Made by a program: the position numbers and the translations under genes
The notes under the pieces: model-generated
What the model was told of the DNA's origin: nothing
The model's database searches: none
The model's input: the letters and a program-made list of their open reading frames with translations, nothing else
From: Streptomyces sp. NBC_01669
GTDB lineage: Bacteria > Actinomycetota > Actinomycetes > Streptomycetales > Streptomycetaceae
Length of the DNA stretch: 64,000 nt
Reading direction: 5' to 3'
Assembly: GCF_026339735.1 (NCBI RefSeq)
Contig: NZ_JAPEQG010000001.1
Span: forward strand, 2,294,001-2,358,000
Part shown: one piece after another, positions 9,116 to 17,685 of the stretch
How positions within the stretch are numbered: position 1 is the stretch's first letter
Layout: each line of letters starts with the position of its first letter

Positions 9116-10189
9116 TCAGCGGGCCGTCTGCGTGTGGACGTACTCGACGAGCCGGGTCAGTGCGTCCGGGTCGGTCGTCGGCATCACGCCGTGCCCCAGG
9201 TTGAAGATGTGACCTTCCAGACCGGCGGCCGCGTCCAGAACCTCGCGTGCCTTCGCCTCCACCGTCGCCGTCGGCGCGAACAGCACCGCCGGGTCGAGGT
9301 TGCCCTGGAGCGCCTTGCCGGGTCCGACCCGGCGCGCACCCTCGTCCATCGGGACCCGCCAGTCGACGCCGACGACATCCGCGCCCGCCTCGCCCATCAG
9401 CCCGAGCAGTTCACCGGTGCCGACACCGAAGTGAATGCGCGGGACACCGTACGAGGCAACCGCGTCGAAGACCTTCGCGGAGGCCGGCATCACGGAGCGG
9501 CGGTAGTCGGTGGGGGCGAGCGCGCCGACCCAGGAGTCGAAGAGCTGCACGGCCGAGGCGCCCGCCTCGATCTGCACCTTCAGGAACGCACCGGTGATCT
9601 CGGCCAGCCGGTCGAGCAGCTCGGCCCAGAGCTCCGGCTCGCCGTACATCATCGCCTTGGTGCGCTCGTGGCTGCGGGACGGGCCGCCCTCCACGAGGTA
9701 GCTCGCGAGAGTGAACGGCGCACCGGCGAACCCGATGAGCGGCGTCGACCCGAGTTCCGCGGTGAGCATCCCGATGGCCTCGGTGACGTAGTGGACGTCC
9801 TCCGGTGTGAGGTCACGCAGCCGAGCCAGGTCGGCCCGGGTACGGATCGGGTCCGCGATGACCGGACCGATGCCGGGCTTGATGTCGAGGTCGATCCCGA
9901 TGGCCTTGAGCGGGACGACGATGTCGCTGAAGTAGATCGCCGCGTCGACCTTGTGGCGGCGTACGGGCTGCAGCGTGATCTCCGTGACCAGCTCCGGCAT
10001 CATGCAGGAGTCGAGCATCGCGATGCCCTCGCGCACCTTCAGGTACTCGGGCAGTGAGCGCCCCGCCTGACGCATGAACCAGACCGGCGTGTGCGGCACG
10101 GGCTCACGGCGGCATGCCTTCAGAAACGCCGACTCATGGGTGGCGGAGGTCTTTTTCTGCTGGCCCGAGGGGCTGTCGTTGGCGCTCAC
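9116..10189 (-). CDS. hemE: uroporphyrinogen decarboxylase
   Basis: A 357-residue enzyme that decarboxylates the four acetate side chains of uroporphyrinogen III to give coproporphyrinogen III, the substrate of the nearby hemG product. The family signature [15 protein letters not shown] is at about residues 26-40, with the second motif [18 protein letters not shown] and the C-terminal [14 protein letters not shown]. The GTG at 10189 gives the usual Streptomyces N-terminus (MSANDSP...); a longer start would run into the divergent DUF3000 gene. There is no strong ribosome site, so the exact start is moderately certain. Confidence 0.94.
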   Translation of the reverse strand: MSANDSPSGQQKKTSATHESAFLKACRREPVPHTPVWFMRQAGRSLPEYLKVREGIAMLDSCMMPELVTEITLQPVRRHKVDAAIYFSDIVVPLKAIGIDLDIKPGIGPVIADPIRTRADLARLRDLTPEDVHYVTEAIGMLTAELGSTPLIGFAGAPFTLASYLVEGGPSRSHERTKAMMYGEPELWAELLDRLAEITGAFLKVQIEAGASAVQLFDSWVGALAPTDYRRSVMPASAKVFDAVASYGVPRIHFGVGTGELLGLMGEAGADVVGVDWRVPMDEGARRVGPGKALQGNLDPAVLFAPTATVEAKAREVLDAAAGLEGHIFNLGHGVMPTTDPDALTRLVEYVHTQTAR

Positions 10190-10280
10190 GCACAGAATCT
10201 TCGCATGAAGCGGTAAGGAGCCGAGTCCCGCAGGGTGTCCCTCCCTGCACGAGGCTCCGGTTCCGCCTACTCTTCCCCGC

Positions 10281-10940
10281 ATGGCTCCGGCTCAGGGACA
10301 ATTTTCCGAACATTCCGACAGCGCTGACGGCAAGGACAGTGCGGAGGGCAGTTCCGTCCCGCCCGCGTTCCGGTCGGCGGTGGAAGCGTTGCGCTCGGCG
10401 CGGCTCCGCCCCGAGCTGGAAGTGGAGCCGACTCGGCCGCCCCAACGCCTCGCTCCGCACGCGTACGCCGTGGAGGCGGCGGTCGTCGACGGCGAGGACG
10501 ATCTCGCCGACGGCCGCCTCGTGCTGCTGCACGACCCGGCCGGGCATGACGCCTGGCAGGGCACATTCCGGCTGGTGACGCTGGTACGCGCCGAGCTGGA
10601 GCCGGAGATGGCGTCCGACCCGCTGCTGCCGGAGGTGTGCTGGTCCTGGCTGACCGGCGCGCTGGAGGCGCGGGGCCTGTCGTACGGGGAGGCGGGCGGC
10701 ACGGTCACCCGCGCCGGTTCCCACTACTTCGGGGCACTGGCCGAGCGGCGCCCGGCCACCCAGATCGAGATCCGTGCGTCCTGGACGCCGCGCGAGGGGC
10801 GTGGCGGGGTGCCGGACATGGCGGCGCACCTGGCGGCGTGGGGAGATCTGCTGTGCCAGATCGCCGGTCTGCCGCCGTCGGGACCGGCCGACGCGGCGGT
10901 GGTGACACTGCCCCAGCGGCGCGGGCCGCAGGCGCCGTAG
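10281..10940 (+). CDS. DUF3000 family protein
   Basis: A 219-residue cytoplasmic protein that matches the actinobacterial DUF3000 family, commonly found beside hemE. The conserved core runs from [17 protein letters not shown] to [16 protein letters not shown], with conserved tryptophans ([17 protein letters not shown]). The first 30 residues are variable and Ser/Asp-rich. It is divergent from hemE with a 91-bp gap. No function is known. Confidence 0.8.
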   Translation: MAPAQGQFSEHSDSADGKDSAEGSSVPPAFRSAVEALRSARLRPELEVEPTRPPQRLAPHAYAVEAAVVDGEDDLADGRLVLLHDPAGHDAWQGTFRLVTLVRAELEPEMASDPLLPEVCWSWLTGALEARGLSYGEAGGTVTRAGSHYFGALAERRPATQIEIRASWTPREGRGGVPDMAAHLAAWGDLLCQIAGLPPSGPADAAVVTLPQRRGPQAP

Positions 10941-11010
10941 CGGGGATTGCGCGGGCGGGCTCCACGGGCCGACCCGGCGGCCCGGACCTGATGCACGGGC
11001 CGGACGCGCG

Positions 11011-11074
11011 GGCCGGATGCGCCATGTGGGTGCGTAGGCCGGATGCGCCGTGTGGGTGATCAGGCCGGACGCGG
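11011..11074. repeat. 26-bp tandem repeat, about 2.5 copies
   Basis: GGCCGGATGCGCCATGTGGG at 11011 and GGCCGGATGCGCCGTGTGGG at 11037 are exactly 26 bp apart; a third start, GGCCGGACGCGG, is at 11063. Confidence 0.7.
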
Positions 11075-11260
11075 AGGCGGATCCGGCGTACGCCTGTTCC
11101 GTATCGCACGGATTCCGTTGTGCCGATTTCCTTCTCGCCGGTCCGGCACCGGATCCAGGACGCAGTTCCGGGCGCCGGCCGCCGGAAGGGGGTCCAGCAC
11201 GCCGGTTCGGCACCCCGGCTTCTCACGCCGGCGCGGCCCGTCGCTCCGCAGCCGGACCCC

Positions 11261-11340
11261 GCACGCTCGATCGCGCCGCCGTAACCGCACATCCGGTCCC
11301 GCACGCCCGGTCGCGCCGCCGTACCCCCGGACACCCCCTC
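11261..11340. repeat. 40-bp tandem repeat, two copies
   Basis: The first 20 bases of each copy (11261-11280 and 11301-11320) differ at only two positions (GCACGC[T/C]CG[A/G]TCGCGCCGCC); the second halves are more diverged. Confidence 0.6.
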
Positions 11341-11676
11341 CTGCCTGCAGCGTCCCGCCGCCGGTGCCGTACGCCGGATCCCGGACGCTCGTCCCGGCCG
11401 CCGGAGCACGCGGCACCGGACTGCGCCGCTCGTCCCGGCGGCGGTTCCTGGCCGTGACGGTGCGTCACAGGCTTCGCACAGCTTTCGCACAGCCACCGGC
11501 ATTATTTTCGTACAATCGATCACCCGTCCGATTTGCCCGAATTGTTACGCATGAAATCGTGATCTTCCTCTAAAGGAGGACGGGTCTGCTGCCGAAGAGG
11601 TCAATGACCCTTCAAGCACGGTTCGCCCCGGCTTCATCCCCGAGCCGGCCCGTCCCGCCACTCCCCAGGAGGCCTG

Positions 11677-12339
11677 GTGTCCGTTCTCCTAGAGCAGCCC
11701 GCAAGCCTGGTCGCCTACCGCCCGAACAAGCCGACGGCCATGGTCGTCGTGGCCGACCCCCGCGTCCGTTCCACCGTCACCCGCCACCTGTGGGCCCTCG
11801 GAGTACGTGACGTCATCGAGGCGTCGTCCATCGCGGAGGCCCGTCCCCGCGTCGGCAACCCGCGCGACATCTGTGTTGCCGACGTCCATCTGCCCGATGG
11901 TTCCGGGCTGACCCTGTTGTCCGAAACCCGAGCCGCAGGCTGGCCGAACGGCCTCGCCCTCTCGGCCGCCGATGACATCGGCGCCGTACGCAACGCCCTC
12001 GCGGGCGGCGTGAAGGGCTATGTCGTCACCGGCACGCGCACCAATATCGGCCACCCGACCCGACCCGGCGTCGCCCCCATCGGCGCCAATGCCGCCCGTA
12101 TGCACCGCCGGCCCCCCGGCACCCCGAGCCACCCGGGCGGCTACCGCGAACTGTCCGGCCGCGAGGTGGAGGTGCTCCGGCTGGTTGCCGAAGGCCAGTC
12201 CAACAAGGCCATCGGCGTCTCCATGGGGCTCTCCGCCCTGACGGTCAAGAGCCACCTCGCCCGCATCGCCCGCAAGCTCGGCACCGGTGACCGCGCCGGA
12301 ATGGTCGCCGTGGCCCTGCGCACGGGCATCATCCACTGA
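11677..12339 (+). CDS. orphan LuxR/NarL-type response regulator
   Basis: A 220-residue protein starting at a GTG with CAGGAGG upstream. The N-terminal receiver domain (about 20-120) has the phosphoacceptor aspartate in ADVHLPDGSG and the conserved lysine in GGVKGYVV, but only one of the usual acidic pair near its start (VVVADPRV). A proline-rich linker leads to a LuxR HTH (about 155-220; LSGREVEVLRLVAEGQSNKA, then LTVKSHLARIARKLG). No sensor kinase is adjacent. It precedes the RNase D gene but is separated from it by a strong hairpin, so it is probably transcribed alone. Confidence 0.87.
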   Translation: MSVLLEQPASLVAYRPNKPTAMVVVADPRVRSTVTRHLWALGVRDVIEASSIAEARPRVGNPRDICVADVHLPDGSGLTLLSETRAAGWPNGLALSAADDIGAVRNALAGGVKGYVVTGTRTNIGHPTRPGVAPIGANAARMHRRPPGTPSHPGGYRELSGREVEVLRLVAEGQSNKAIGVSMGLSALTVKSHLARIARKLGTGDRAGMVAVALRTGIIH

Positions 12340-12396
12340 CCCCCGCACGCCGGCCGGCGTGTACCGAGATACGGACCCGGCTGGTTTACATTCATC

Positions 12397-12432
12397 GGCG
12401 CCCGTCGACGGAACGTTCCGTCGACGGGCGCC
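12397..12432 (+). terminator. 36-bp perfect palindrome, terminator
   Basis: GGCGCCCGTCGACGGAAC (12397-12414) is followed immediately by its exact reverse complement to 12432. It lies 57 bp after the response regulator stop and 25 bp before the RNase D start. Confidence 0.8.
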
Positions 12433-12457
12433 GTACATACACAGATACCCTTGACAC

Positions 12458-13732
12458 GTGACCGACGCCCAAGAGACCGCAGCAGACACTTCACTGCGAA
12501 CCACCGGGGGCGCTCCCCCGGACGACGTCGCCCCGGCGCCGATCCCCTTGCTCGAACCTCGCGAGGGCATTCCCCCGGTGGTGACCTCCGACGACGCCCT
12601 CGCCCGGGTGGTCGCGGCCTTCGCCGCGGGCACCGGCCCCGTCGCCGTCGATGCCGAGCGCGCCTCCGGCTACCGCTACGGCCAGCGCGCCTATCTCGTG
12701 CAGCTGCGCCGCGAGGGTGCGGGCAGCGCGCTGATCGACCCGGTCGGCTGCCCCGACCTGTCGTCGCTCGGCGAGGCACTGCACGGCAGCGAGTGGATCC
12801 TGCACGCCGCCACCCAGGACCTGCCCTGTCTGCGCGAAATAGGGATGACCCCCACCGGGCTCTTCGACACGGAGCTCGCCGGGCGGCTTGCCGGATTCCC
12901 GCGGGTCGGCCTCGGCGCGATGGTCGAGAGCGTGCTCGGCTACGCGCTGGAGAAGGGGCACTCCGCCGTCGACTGGTCCACCCGCCCGCTGCCCGACCCC
13001 TGGCTCCGCTATGCCGCGCTCGATGTCGAGCTGCTGATCGATCTGCGTAACGCCCTGGAGGGGGAGCTCGACCGTCAGGGCAAGCTGGAGTGGGCGCAGG
13101 AGGAGTTCAACGCGATCGCCGCGGCGCCCCCCGCTCCCCCGCGCAAGGACCCGTGGCGCCGCACGTCCGGTATGCACAAGGTGCGCCGTCGCCGCCAGAT
13201 GGCGGTCGTACGGGAGCTGTGGAACGCCCGCGACCAGGTCGCGCAGCGCCGCGACATCTCGCCCGGCAAGGTGCTCGGCGACGCGGCGATCGTCGAAGCG
13301 GCCCTCTCGCTGCCGGCCAATGTCCAGGCCCTGACCGCCCTGCCCGGCTTCGGTCACCGGATGGGACGGCGTCAGCTGGAACAGTGGCAGGCGGCCATCG
13401 ACCGGGCCAAGGCGCTGCCCGAAGCCGAGCTCCCGCAGCCGGGCCAGCCTCTCGCGGGCCCGCCGCCGCCGCGTTCCTGGGCGGACAAGGACCCGGCGGC
13501 CGCCGCCCGGCTGTCGGCGGCCCGCGCCGCGGTGTCGGAGCTCGCCGAGCGGCTGCACATGCCGCAGGAGAACCTGATCACGCCGGACACAGTGCGCCGC
13601 GTCTGCTGGGAGCCGCCGAAGAGTCCGACGCCGGGCGCGGTCGAGGACGTGCTCACCTCGTACGGGGCGCGGCGCTGGCAGGTCGAACAGGTGGCGCCGC
13701 TGCTGGTCCGCGCGCTGACCGAAGCCGCCTGA
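12458..13732 (+). CDS. rnd: ribonuclease D-like 3'-5' exonuclease with HRDC domain
   Basis: A 424-residue protein. The N-terminal DEDD exonuclease domain has AVDAERASGYRYGQRAYL (catalytic Asp and Glu near 65-67), HAATQDLPCL and the final RYAALDVELLIDL. The HRDC domain follows (about 225-310, RRRQMAVVRELWNARD), and the C-terminal region is conserved in actinobacteria. The family trims structured RNAs such as tRNA and rRNA 3' ends. The GTG at 12458 has no ribosome site; a TANNNT-like element (GATACC) about ten bases upstream would fit a leaderless transcript. It is transcribed toward fadAB but ends in its own hairpin. Confidence 0.88.
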   Translation: MTDAQETAADTSLRTTGGAPPDDVAPAPIPLLEPREGIPPVVTSDDALARVVAAFAAGTGPVAVDAERASGYRYGQRAYLVQLRREGAGSALIDPVGCPDLSSLGEALHGSEWILHAATQDLPCLREIGMTPTGLFDTELAGRLAGFPRVGLGAMVESVLGYALEKGHSAVDWSTRPLPDPWLRYAALDVELLIDLRNALEGELDRQGKLEWAQEEFNAIAAAPPAPPRKDPWRRTSGMHKVRRRRQMAVVRELWNARDQVAQRRDISPGKVLGDAAIVEAALSLPANVQALTALPGFGHRMGRRQLEQWQAAIDRAKALPEAELPQPGQPLAGPPPPRSWADKDPAAAARLSAARAAVSELAERLHMPQENLITPDTVRRVCWEPPKSPTPGAVEDVLTSYGARRWQVEQVAPLLVRALTEAA

Positions 13733-13793
13733 GCGGTTTCCCGAGGTCGAATTCGGGCCAGGTTGCGCGGCCCGCGGCCGCGCCGTCTCGTCC

Positions 13794-13830
13794 ATCGCCG
13801 GGCGGGCTCATCGCGAGCCCGCCCGGCGAT
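13794..13830 (+). terminator. hairpin terminator after rnd
   Basis: A perfect 16-bp stem, ATCGCCGGGCGGGCTC (13794-13809) and its complement (13815-13830), with a 5-base loop, 62 bp after the rnd stop. Confidence 0.85.
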
Positions 13831-13933
13831 CGGCATTTCCGGCCTGTCCGGCAATGGAGGGTGAAACGGCCGCGCGCCCGCCCCGCCCGCATGTGACCTT
13901 CGCCGCTCCCGCCGTGGGGGGTGGGCAGTCTGG

Positions 13934-13947
13934 TTACTCGCAAGTAG
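13934..13947. promoter_or_regulatory. candidate operator upstream of fadAB
   Basis: TTACTCGCAAGTAG is an imperfect inverted repeat (TACT...AGTA) of the type bound by TetR-family regulators of fatty-acid degradation in actinobacteria. It lies 74 bp upstream of the fadA start in a relatively AT-rich patch, so it may overlap the promoter. Assignment is by resemblance only. Confidence 0.4.
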
Positions 13948-14020
13948 CATGAGGGAGTGCGGCACGCCTCTGGGGCGTGCTCCGCAGCAGTGCCATCCCG
14001 CACCCTGGAGGAGAGCCATC

Positions 14021-15241
14021 GTGCCTCGTACCATCCGGGACGTCGTCTTCGTCGACGGCGTCCGCACCCCGTTCGGCAAGGCGGGCCCGAAGGGCATCTA
14101 CCACGAGACCCGCGCCGACGATCTCGTCGTGAAGGCCATCCGGGAGCTGCTGCGCCGCAACCCGGACCTGGACCCCGCCCGTATCGACGAGGTCGCCATC
14201 GCCGCGACCACGCAGATCGGCGACCAGGGCCTGACGCTGGGCCGGACCGCCGGAATCCTGGCCGGTCTGCCGCAGTCGGTGCCCGGCTACTCCATCGACC
14301 GCATGTGTGCGGGCGCCCTGACCGCCGTCACGTCGACGGCCGGTTCGATCGCCTTCGGCGCGTACGACGTCGTCGTCGCCGGTGGTGTCGAGCACATGGG
14401 CCGCCACCCGATGGGCGAGGGCGTGGACCCGAACCCGCGCTTCGTGTCGGAGAAGCTGGTCGACGAGTCCGCCCTCTTCATGGGGATGACCGCGGAGAAC
14501 CTGCACGACCGGTACCCGCAGATCACCAAGCTCCGCGCCGACGAGTACGCGGTCCGCTCGCAGGAGAAGGCCGCCAAGGCGTACGCCAACGGCAAGATCC
14601 AGCAGGACCTGGTGCCGGTCTCCGTACGCCGCACCAACGCCGAGGCCGGCGAGACGGGCTGGGGCCTGGTCACCGCCGACGAGCCGATGCGTCCGGGCAC
14701 CACGCTGGAGTCCCTCGCCGGTCTGAAGACCCCGTTCCGCGCCCACGGCCGGGTCACCGCCGGTAACGCCGCGGGACTCAACGACGGCGCCACCGCCTCG
14801 CTGCTCGCCGCCGAGGACGTCGCCCGCGAGCTCGGTCTCCCGGTCAAGATGCGCCTCGTCTCGTACGCCTTCGCGGGTGTCGAGCCGGAGGTCATGGGTT
14901 ACGGCCCGATCCCGTCGACCGAGAAGGCCCTCGCCAAGGCCGGTCTGTCGATCGGCGACATCGGTCTCTTCGAGATCAACGAGGCGTTCGCCGTCCAGGT
15001 GCTCGCCTTCCTCGACCACTACGGCATCGCCGACGACGACGCGCGCGTCAACCAGTACGGCGGCGCCATCGCCTACGGTCACCCGCTGGCCTCCTCGGGT
15101 GTGCGTCTGATGACGCAGCTGGCCCGCCAGTTCGAGGAGCAGCCGAGCGTCCGCTACGGCCTGACCACCATGTGCGTCGGCTTCGGCATGGGCGCGACGG
15201 TCATCTGGGAGAACCCGAACTTCGACGGAGGCAACAAGTGA
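14021..15241 (+). CDS. fadA: acetyl-CoA acyltransferase (3-ketoacyl-CoA thiolase)
   Basis: A 406-residue thiolase starting at a GTG preceded by GGAGGAGAG. It cleaves 3-ketoacyl-CoA with CoA in the last step of beta-oxidation. The nucleophilic cysteine is in SIDRMCAGALTAV, the histidine in GGAIAYGHPLASSG and the second active-site cysteine in TTMCVGFGMGA. The stop overlaps the start of fadB (GTGA, 4 bp), so the two subunits are translationally coupled, as in other fatty-acid oxidation complexes. Confidence 0.95.
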   Translation: MPRTIRDVVFVDGVRTPFGKAGPKGIYHETRADDLVVKAIRELLRRNPDLDPARIDEVAIAATTQIGDQGLTLGRTAGILAGLPQSVPGYSIDRMCAGALTAVTSTAGSIAFGAYDVVVAGGVEHMGRHPMGEGVDPNPRFVSEKLVDESALFMGMTAENLHDRYPQITKLRADEYAVRSQEKAAKAYANGKIQQDLVPVSVRRTNAEAGETGWGLVTADEPMRPGTTLESLAGLKTPFRAHGRVTAGNAAGLNDGATASLLAAEDVARELGLPVKMRLVSYAFAGVEPEVMGYGPIPSTEKALAKAGLSIGDIGLFEINEAFAVQVLAFLDHYGIADDDARVNQYGGAIAYGHPLASSGVRLMTQLARQFEEQPSVRYGLTTMCVGFGMGATVIWENPNFDGGNK

Positions 15242-17367
15242 GTTCCACCACTGAGCTTCTGAAGGGCGCGGCCGAGCTGTTCCCGGGTGAGGTCGTCACG
15301 CAGGCGCACGTACGCCACCTCGACCTCCCGGCGGGTGCGGGCAGGTTCGCCCTCATCACGCTGGACAACGGCCTGGACCACACCAAGCCGACGACCTTCG
15401 GACCGCAGTCGCTGGCGAACCTGAACGCCGCCGTCGACCAGGTCGAGAAGGAAGCCGCCGAAGGCGCGATCACCGGGATCGGTATCACCGGCAAGCCGTT
15501 CATCTTCGCGGTCGGCGCCGACCTCAAGGGCGTCGAGCTGCTGAAGAACCGCGACGACGCGCTCGCCATCGGCAAGGGCGGCCACGACGTGTTCCGCCGC
15601 CTCTCCGGTCTCGCGGTCCCGACGTTCGCGTACTACAACGGCGCGGCGATGGGCGGCGGTGTCGAGGTCGGTCTGCACTGCTCCTACCGCACCGTCTCCA
15701 AGGCGCTGCCCGCGTTCTCGCTGCCCGAGGTCTTCCTCGGTCTGGTCCCCGGCTGGGGCGGTTGCGCCCTGCTGCCCAACCTGATCGGTGCCGACCGCGC
15801 GGTCTCGGTGATCATCGAGAACTCGCTGAACCAGAACCGTCAGCTGGGGGGCAAGCAGGTCTTCGAGCTCGGGATCGCCGACGCCCTCTTCGAGGGTGCG
15901 GACTTCCTGGAGCAGTCGCTGATCTGGACCGCGAACGTGCTGAACGGCACGGTCACGGTGGAGCGCCCCGAGATCGACCGCGGTGACGCCTGGGACCAGG
16001 CCGTCGCCCGTGGCAAGGCCATCGCCGACTCCAAGGTGCACGGCGCCGCTCCGGCCGCGTACCGCGCGCTGGAGATCATCGCCGCGGCGAAGGACGGCGA
16101 CCTGAGCGCCGGCTTCGACGCCGAGGACCAGGCCCTCGCGGACCTGATCATGGGCGGCGAGCTGCGCTCCGGGATCTACGCCTTCAACCTGGTCCAGAAG
16201 CGTGCCAAGCGCCCGGCCGGTGCCCCGGACAAGTCCCTGGCCCGCCCGGTCACCAAGGTCGGCGTCGTCGGCGCCGGTCTGATGGCCTCGCAGCTGGCGC
16301 TGCTGTTCCTGCGCCGCCTGGAGGTGCCGGTCGTCCTGACCGACATCGACCAGGAGCGCGTCGACAAGGGTGTGGGCTATGTCCACGCCGAGATCGAGAA
16401 GCTGCTCGGCAAGGGCCGGATCAACCAGGACAAGGCCAACCGCCTCAAGGCCCTGGTCACCGGTGTGCTGGACAAGGCCGAGGGCTTCTCCGACGCCGAC
16501 TTCATCATCGAGGCCGTCTTCGAGGAGATCGGCGTCAAGCAGCAGGTGTTCGCGGAGGTCGAGGCGGTCGCCCCGGCGCACGCGATCCTCGCCACCAACA
16601 CCTCGTCCCTCTCGGTCACCGAGATGGCCTCGAAGCTGCAGCACCCGGAGCGGGTCGTCGGCTTCCACTTCTTCAACCCGGTCGCGATCCTCCCGCTGCT
16701 GGAGATCGTCCGCGGCGAGCAGACCGACGACGCCTCACTGGCCACGGCGTTCGGTGTGGCACGGAAGCTGAAGAAGACCGCGGTGCTGGTGAAGGACGCC
16801 CCGGCGTTCGTCGTCAACCGCATCCTCACCCGCTTCATGGGCGAGATCCAGAACGTCATCGACGAGGGCACCCCGGTCGATGTCGCCGAGAGGGCCATCG
16901 AGCCCCTCGGTCTGCCGATGTCCCCGCTGGTGCTCCTGGAGCTGGTCGGCCCGGCCATCGGTCTGCATGTCTCCGAGACCCTGAACCGCGCCTTCCCGGA
17001 GCGTTTCACCGTCTCCGAGAACCTCGCGGCGGTCGTCAAGGCCGGTAAGCGCGGCTTCTACGTGTACGAGTCGGGCCGGCCGGAGCTGGACCCGGAGGTC
17101 GCCGCGCTCCTCAAGCAGGGCGATGTCGTCCTGTCCGAGGAGCAGGTCCGCGACCGCGTCCTGGACGCAGTGGCGCAGGAGATCGGTCTGATGCTGGACG
17201 AGGGCGTCGTCGCCGAGGCCCAGGACATCGACCTCTGCCTGATCACCGGTGCGGGCTGGCCCTTCCACCTGGGCGGCATCACGCCGTACCTGGACCGTGA
17301 GGGCGTCTCGGAGCGGGTGAACGGCAAGAAGTTCCTGGCGCAGGGCGTGGCGAGCGTTCCGGCGTAA
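15238..17367 (+). CDS. fadB: fatty-acid oxidation complex alpha subunit (enoyl-CoA hydratase / 3-hydroxyacyl-CoA dehydrogenase)
   Basis: A 709-residue bifunctional enzyme. Residues about 1-200 form the crotonase/hydratase domain (FAVGADLKGVELL, YYNGAAMGGGVEVGLHC, SLPEVFLGLVPGWGG). The NAD-binding 3-hydroxyacyl-CoA dehydrogenase domain begins near 338 (KVGVVGAGLMASQLALLF) and contains VVGFHFFNPVAILPLLEIV; two C-terminal helical domains follow. It catalyses hydration and oxidation of 2-enoyl-CoA, passing 3-ketoacyl-CoA to FadA. The GTG start overlaps the fadA stop by 4 bp. It ends in a strong terminator. Confidence 0.95.
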   Translation: MSSTTELLKGAAELFPGEVVTQAHVRHLDLPAGAGRFALITLDNGLDHTKPTTFGPQSLANLNAAVDQVEKEAAEGAITGIGITGKPFIFAVGADLKGVELLKNRDDALAIGKGGHDVFRRLSGLAVPTFAYYNGAAMGGGVEVGLHCSYRTVSKALPAFSLPEVFLGLVPGWGGCALLPNLIGADRAVSVIIENSLNQNRQLGGKQVFELGIADALFEGADFLEQSLIWTANVLNGTVTVERPEIDRGDAWDQAVARGKAIADSKVHGAAPAAYRALEIIAAAKDGDLSAGFDAEDQALADLIMGGELRSGIYAFNLVQKRAKRPAGAPDKSLARPVTKVGVVGAGLMASQLALLFLRRLEVPVVLTDIDQERVDKGVGYVHAEIEKLLGKGRINQDKANRLKALVTGVLDKAEGFSDADFIIEAVFEEIGVKQQVFAEVEAVAPAHAILATNTSSLSVTEMASKLQHPERVVGFHFFNPVAILPLLEIVRGEQTDDASLATAFGVARKLKKTAVLVKDAPAFVVNRILTRFMGEIQNVIDEGTPVDVAERAIEPLGLPMSPLVLLELVGPAIGLHVSETLNRAFPERFTVSENLAAVVKAGKRGFYVYESGRPELDPEVAALLKQGDVVLSEEQVRDRVLDAVAQEIGLMLDEGVVAEAQDIDLCLITGAGWPFHLGGITPYLDREGVSERVNGKKFLAQGVASVPA

Positions 17368-17422
17368 CACGTCCGCACGCATCTGACGCACCTTCACAAA
17401 AAAGCGGACAAGAGCCGCCATG

Positions 17423-17457
17423 GCGGGCCATGCGATTTTGTCGTATGGCCCGCTTTT
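17423..17457 (+). terminator. rho-independent terminator after fadAB
   Basis: GCGGGCCAT (17423-17431) pairs with ATGGCCCGC (17445-17453) and is followed by TTTT. It is one of the few hairpins here with a T-run. Confidence 0.85.
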
Positions 17458-17499
17458 GCGCACCAAAAGTCCGGAACGTAGCCGGATCGGAATCTTTTA

Positions 17500-17528
17500 T
17501 TGTCGACTTCAACCTTACTTTGTTGTTA
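17500..17528 (+). promoter_or_regulatory. possible promoter of the glycan locus
   Basis: TTGTCG (17500-17505) and TTGTTA (17523-17528) are 17 bp apart in an AT-rich stretch (about 17485-17560) that stands out from its surroundings, 158 bp upstream of the first Stealth gene. The -10 match is poor. Confidence 0.3.
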
Positions 17529-17685
17529 ATCTTCACCTCTACGACATGCTGGTTTCACTCGGCTGCACTGAACGGTGGATGCACCACCCCCACACTCCGC
17601 CGGACCGAGCGAACCAACGCGTCGCTGTCACAGGTACTGGTTGCTCGCCGAGAGGCCGAGCGGGGGGACAAGAGGTTATCGAGCG

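Larger units (their letters stand above)
10941..11676. other. 736-bp spacer with short tandem repeats and AT-rich promoter side
   Basis: No convincing gene. The left two thirds is GC-rich and repetitive: a 26-bp unit starting GGCCGGATGCGCC recurs at 11011, 11037 and (partial) 11063, and a 40-bp unit starting GCACGC recurs at 11261 and 11301. The last 180 bp (about 11490-11590) is relatively AT-rich and probably contains the promoter of the downstream regulator, followed by an isolated AAAGGAGG at 11573 with no start codon at proper distance. Confidence 0.6.

Noticed and set aside
11604..11810. A 68-codon frame with ATG at 11604 as a leader peptide
   Set aside because: It overlaps the response regulator start in another frame and is Pro/Arg-rich; the AAAGGAGG at 11573 is too far from its ATG.
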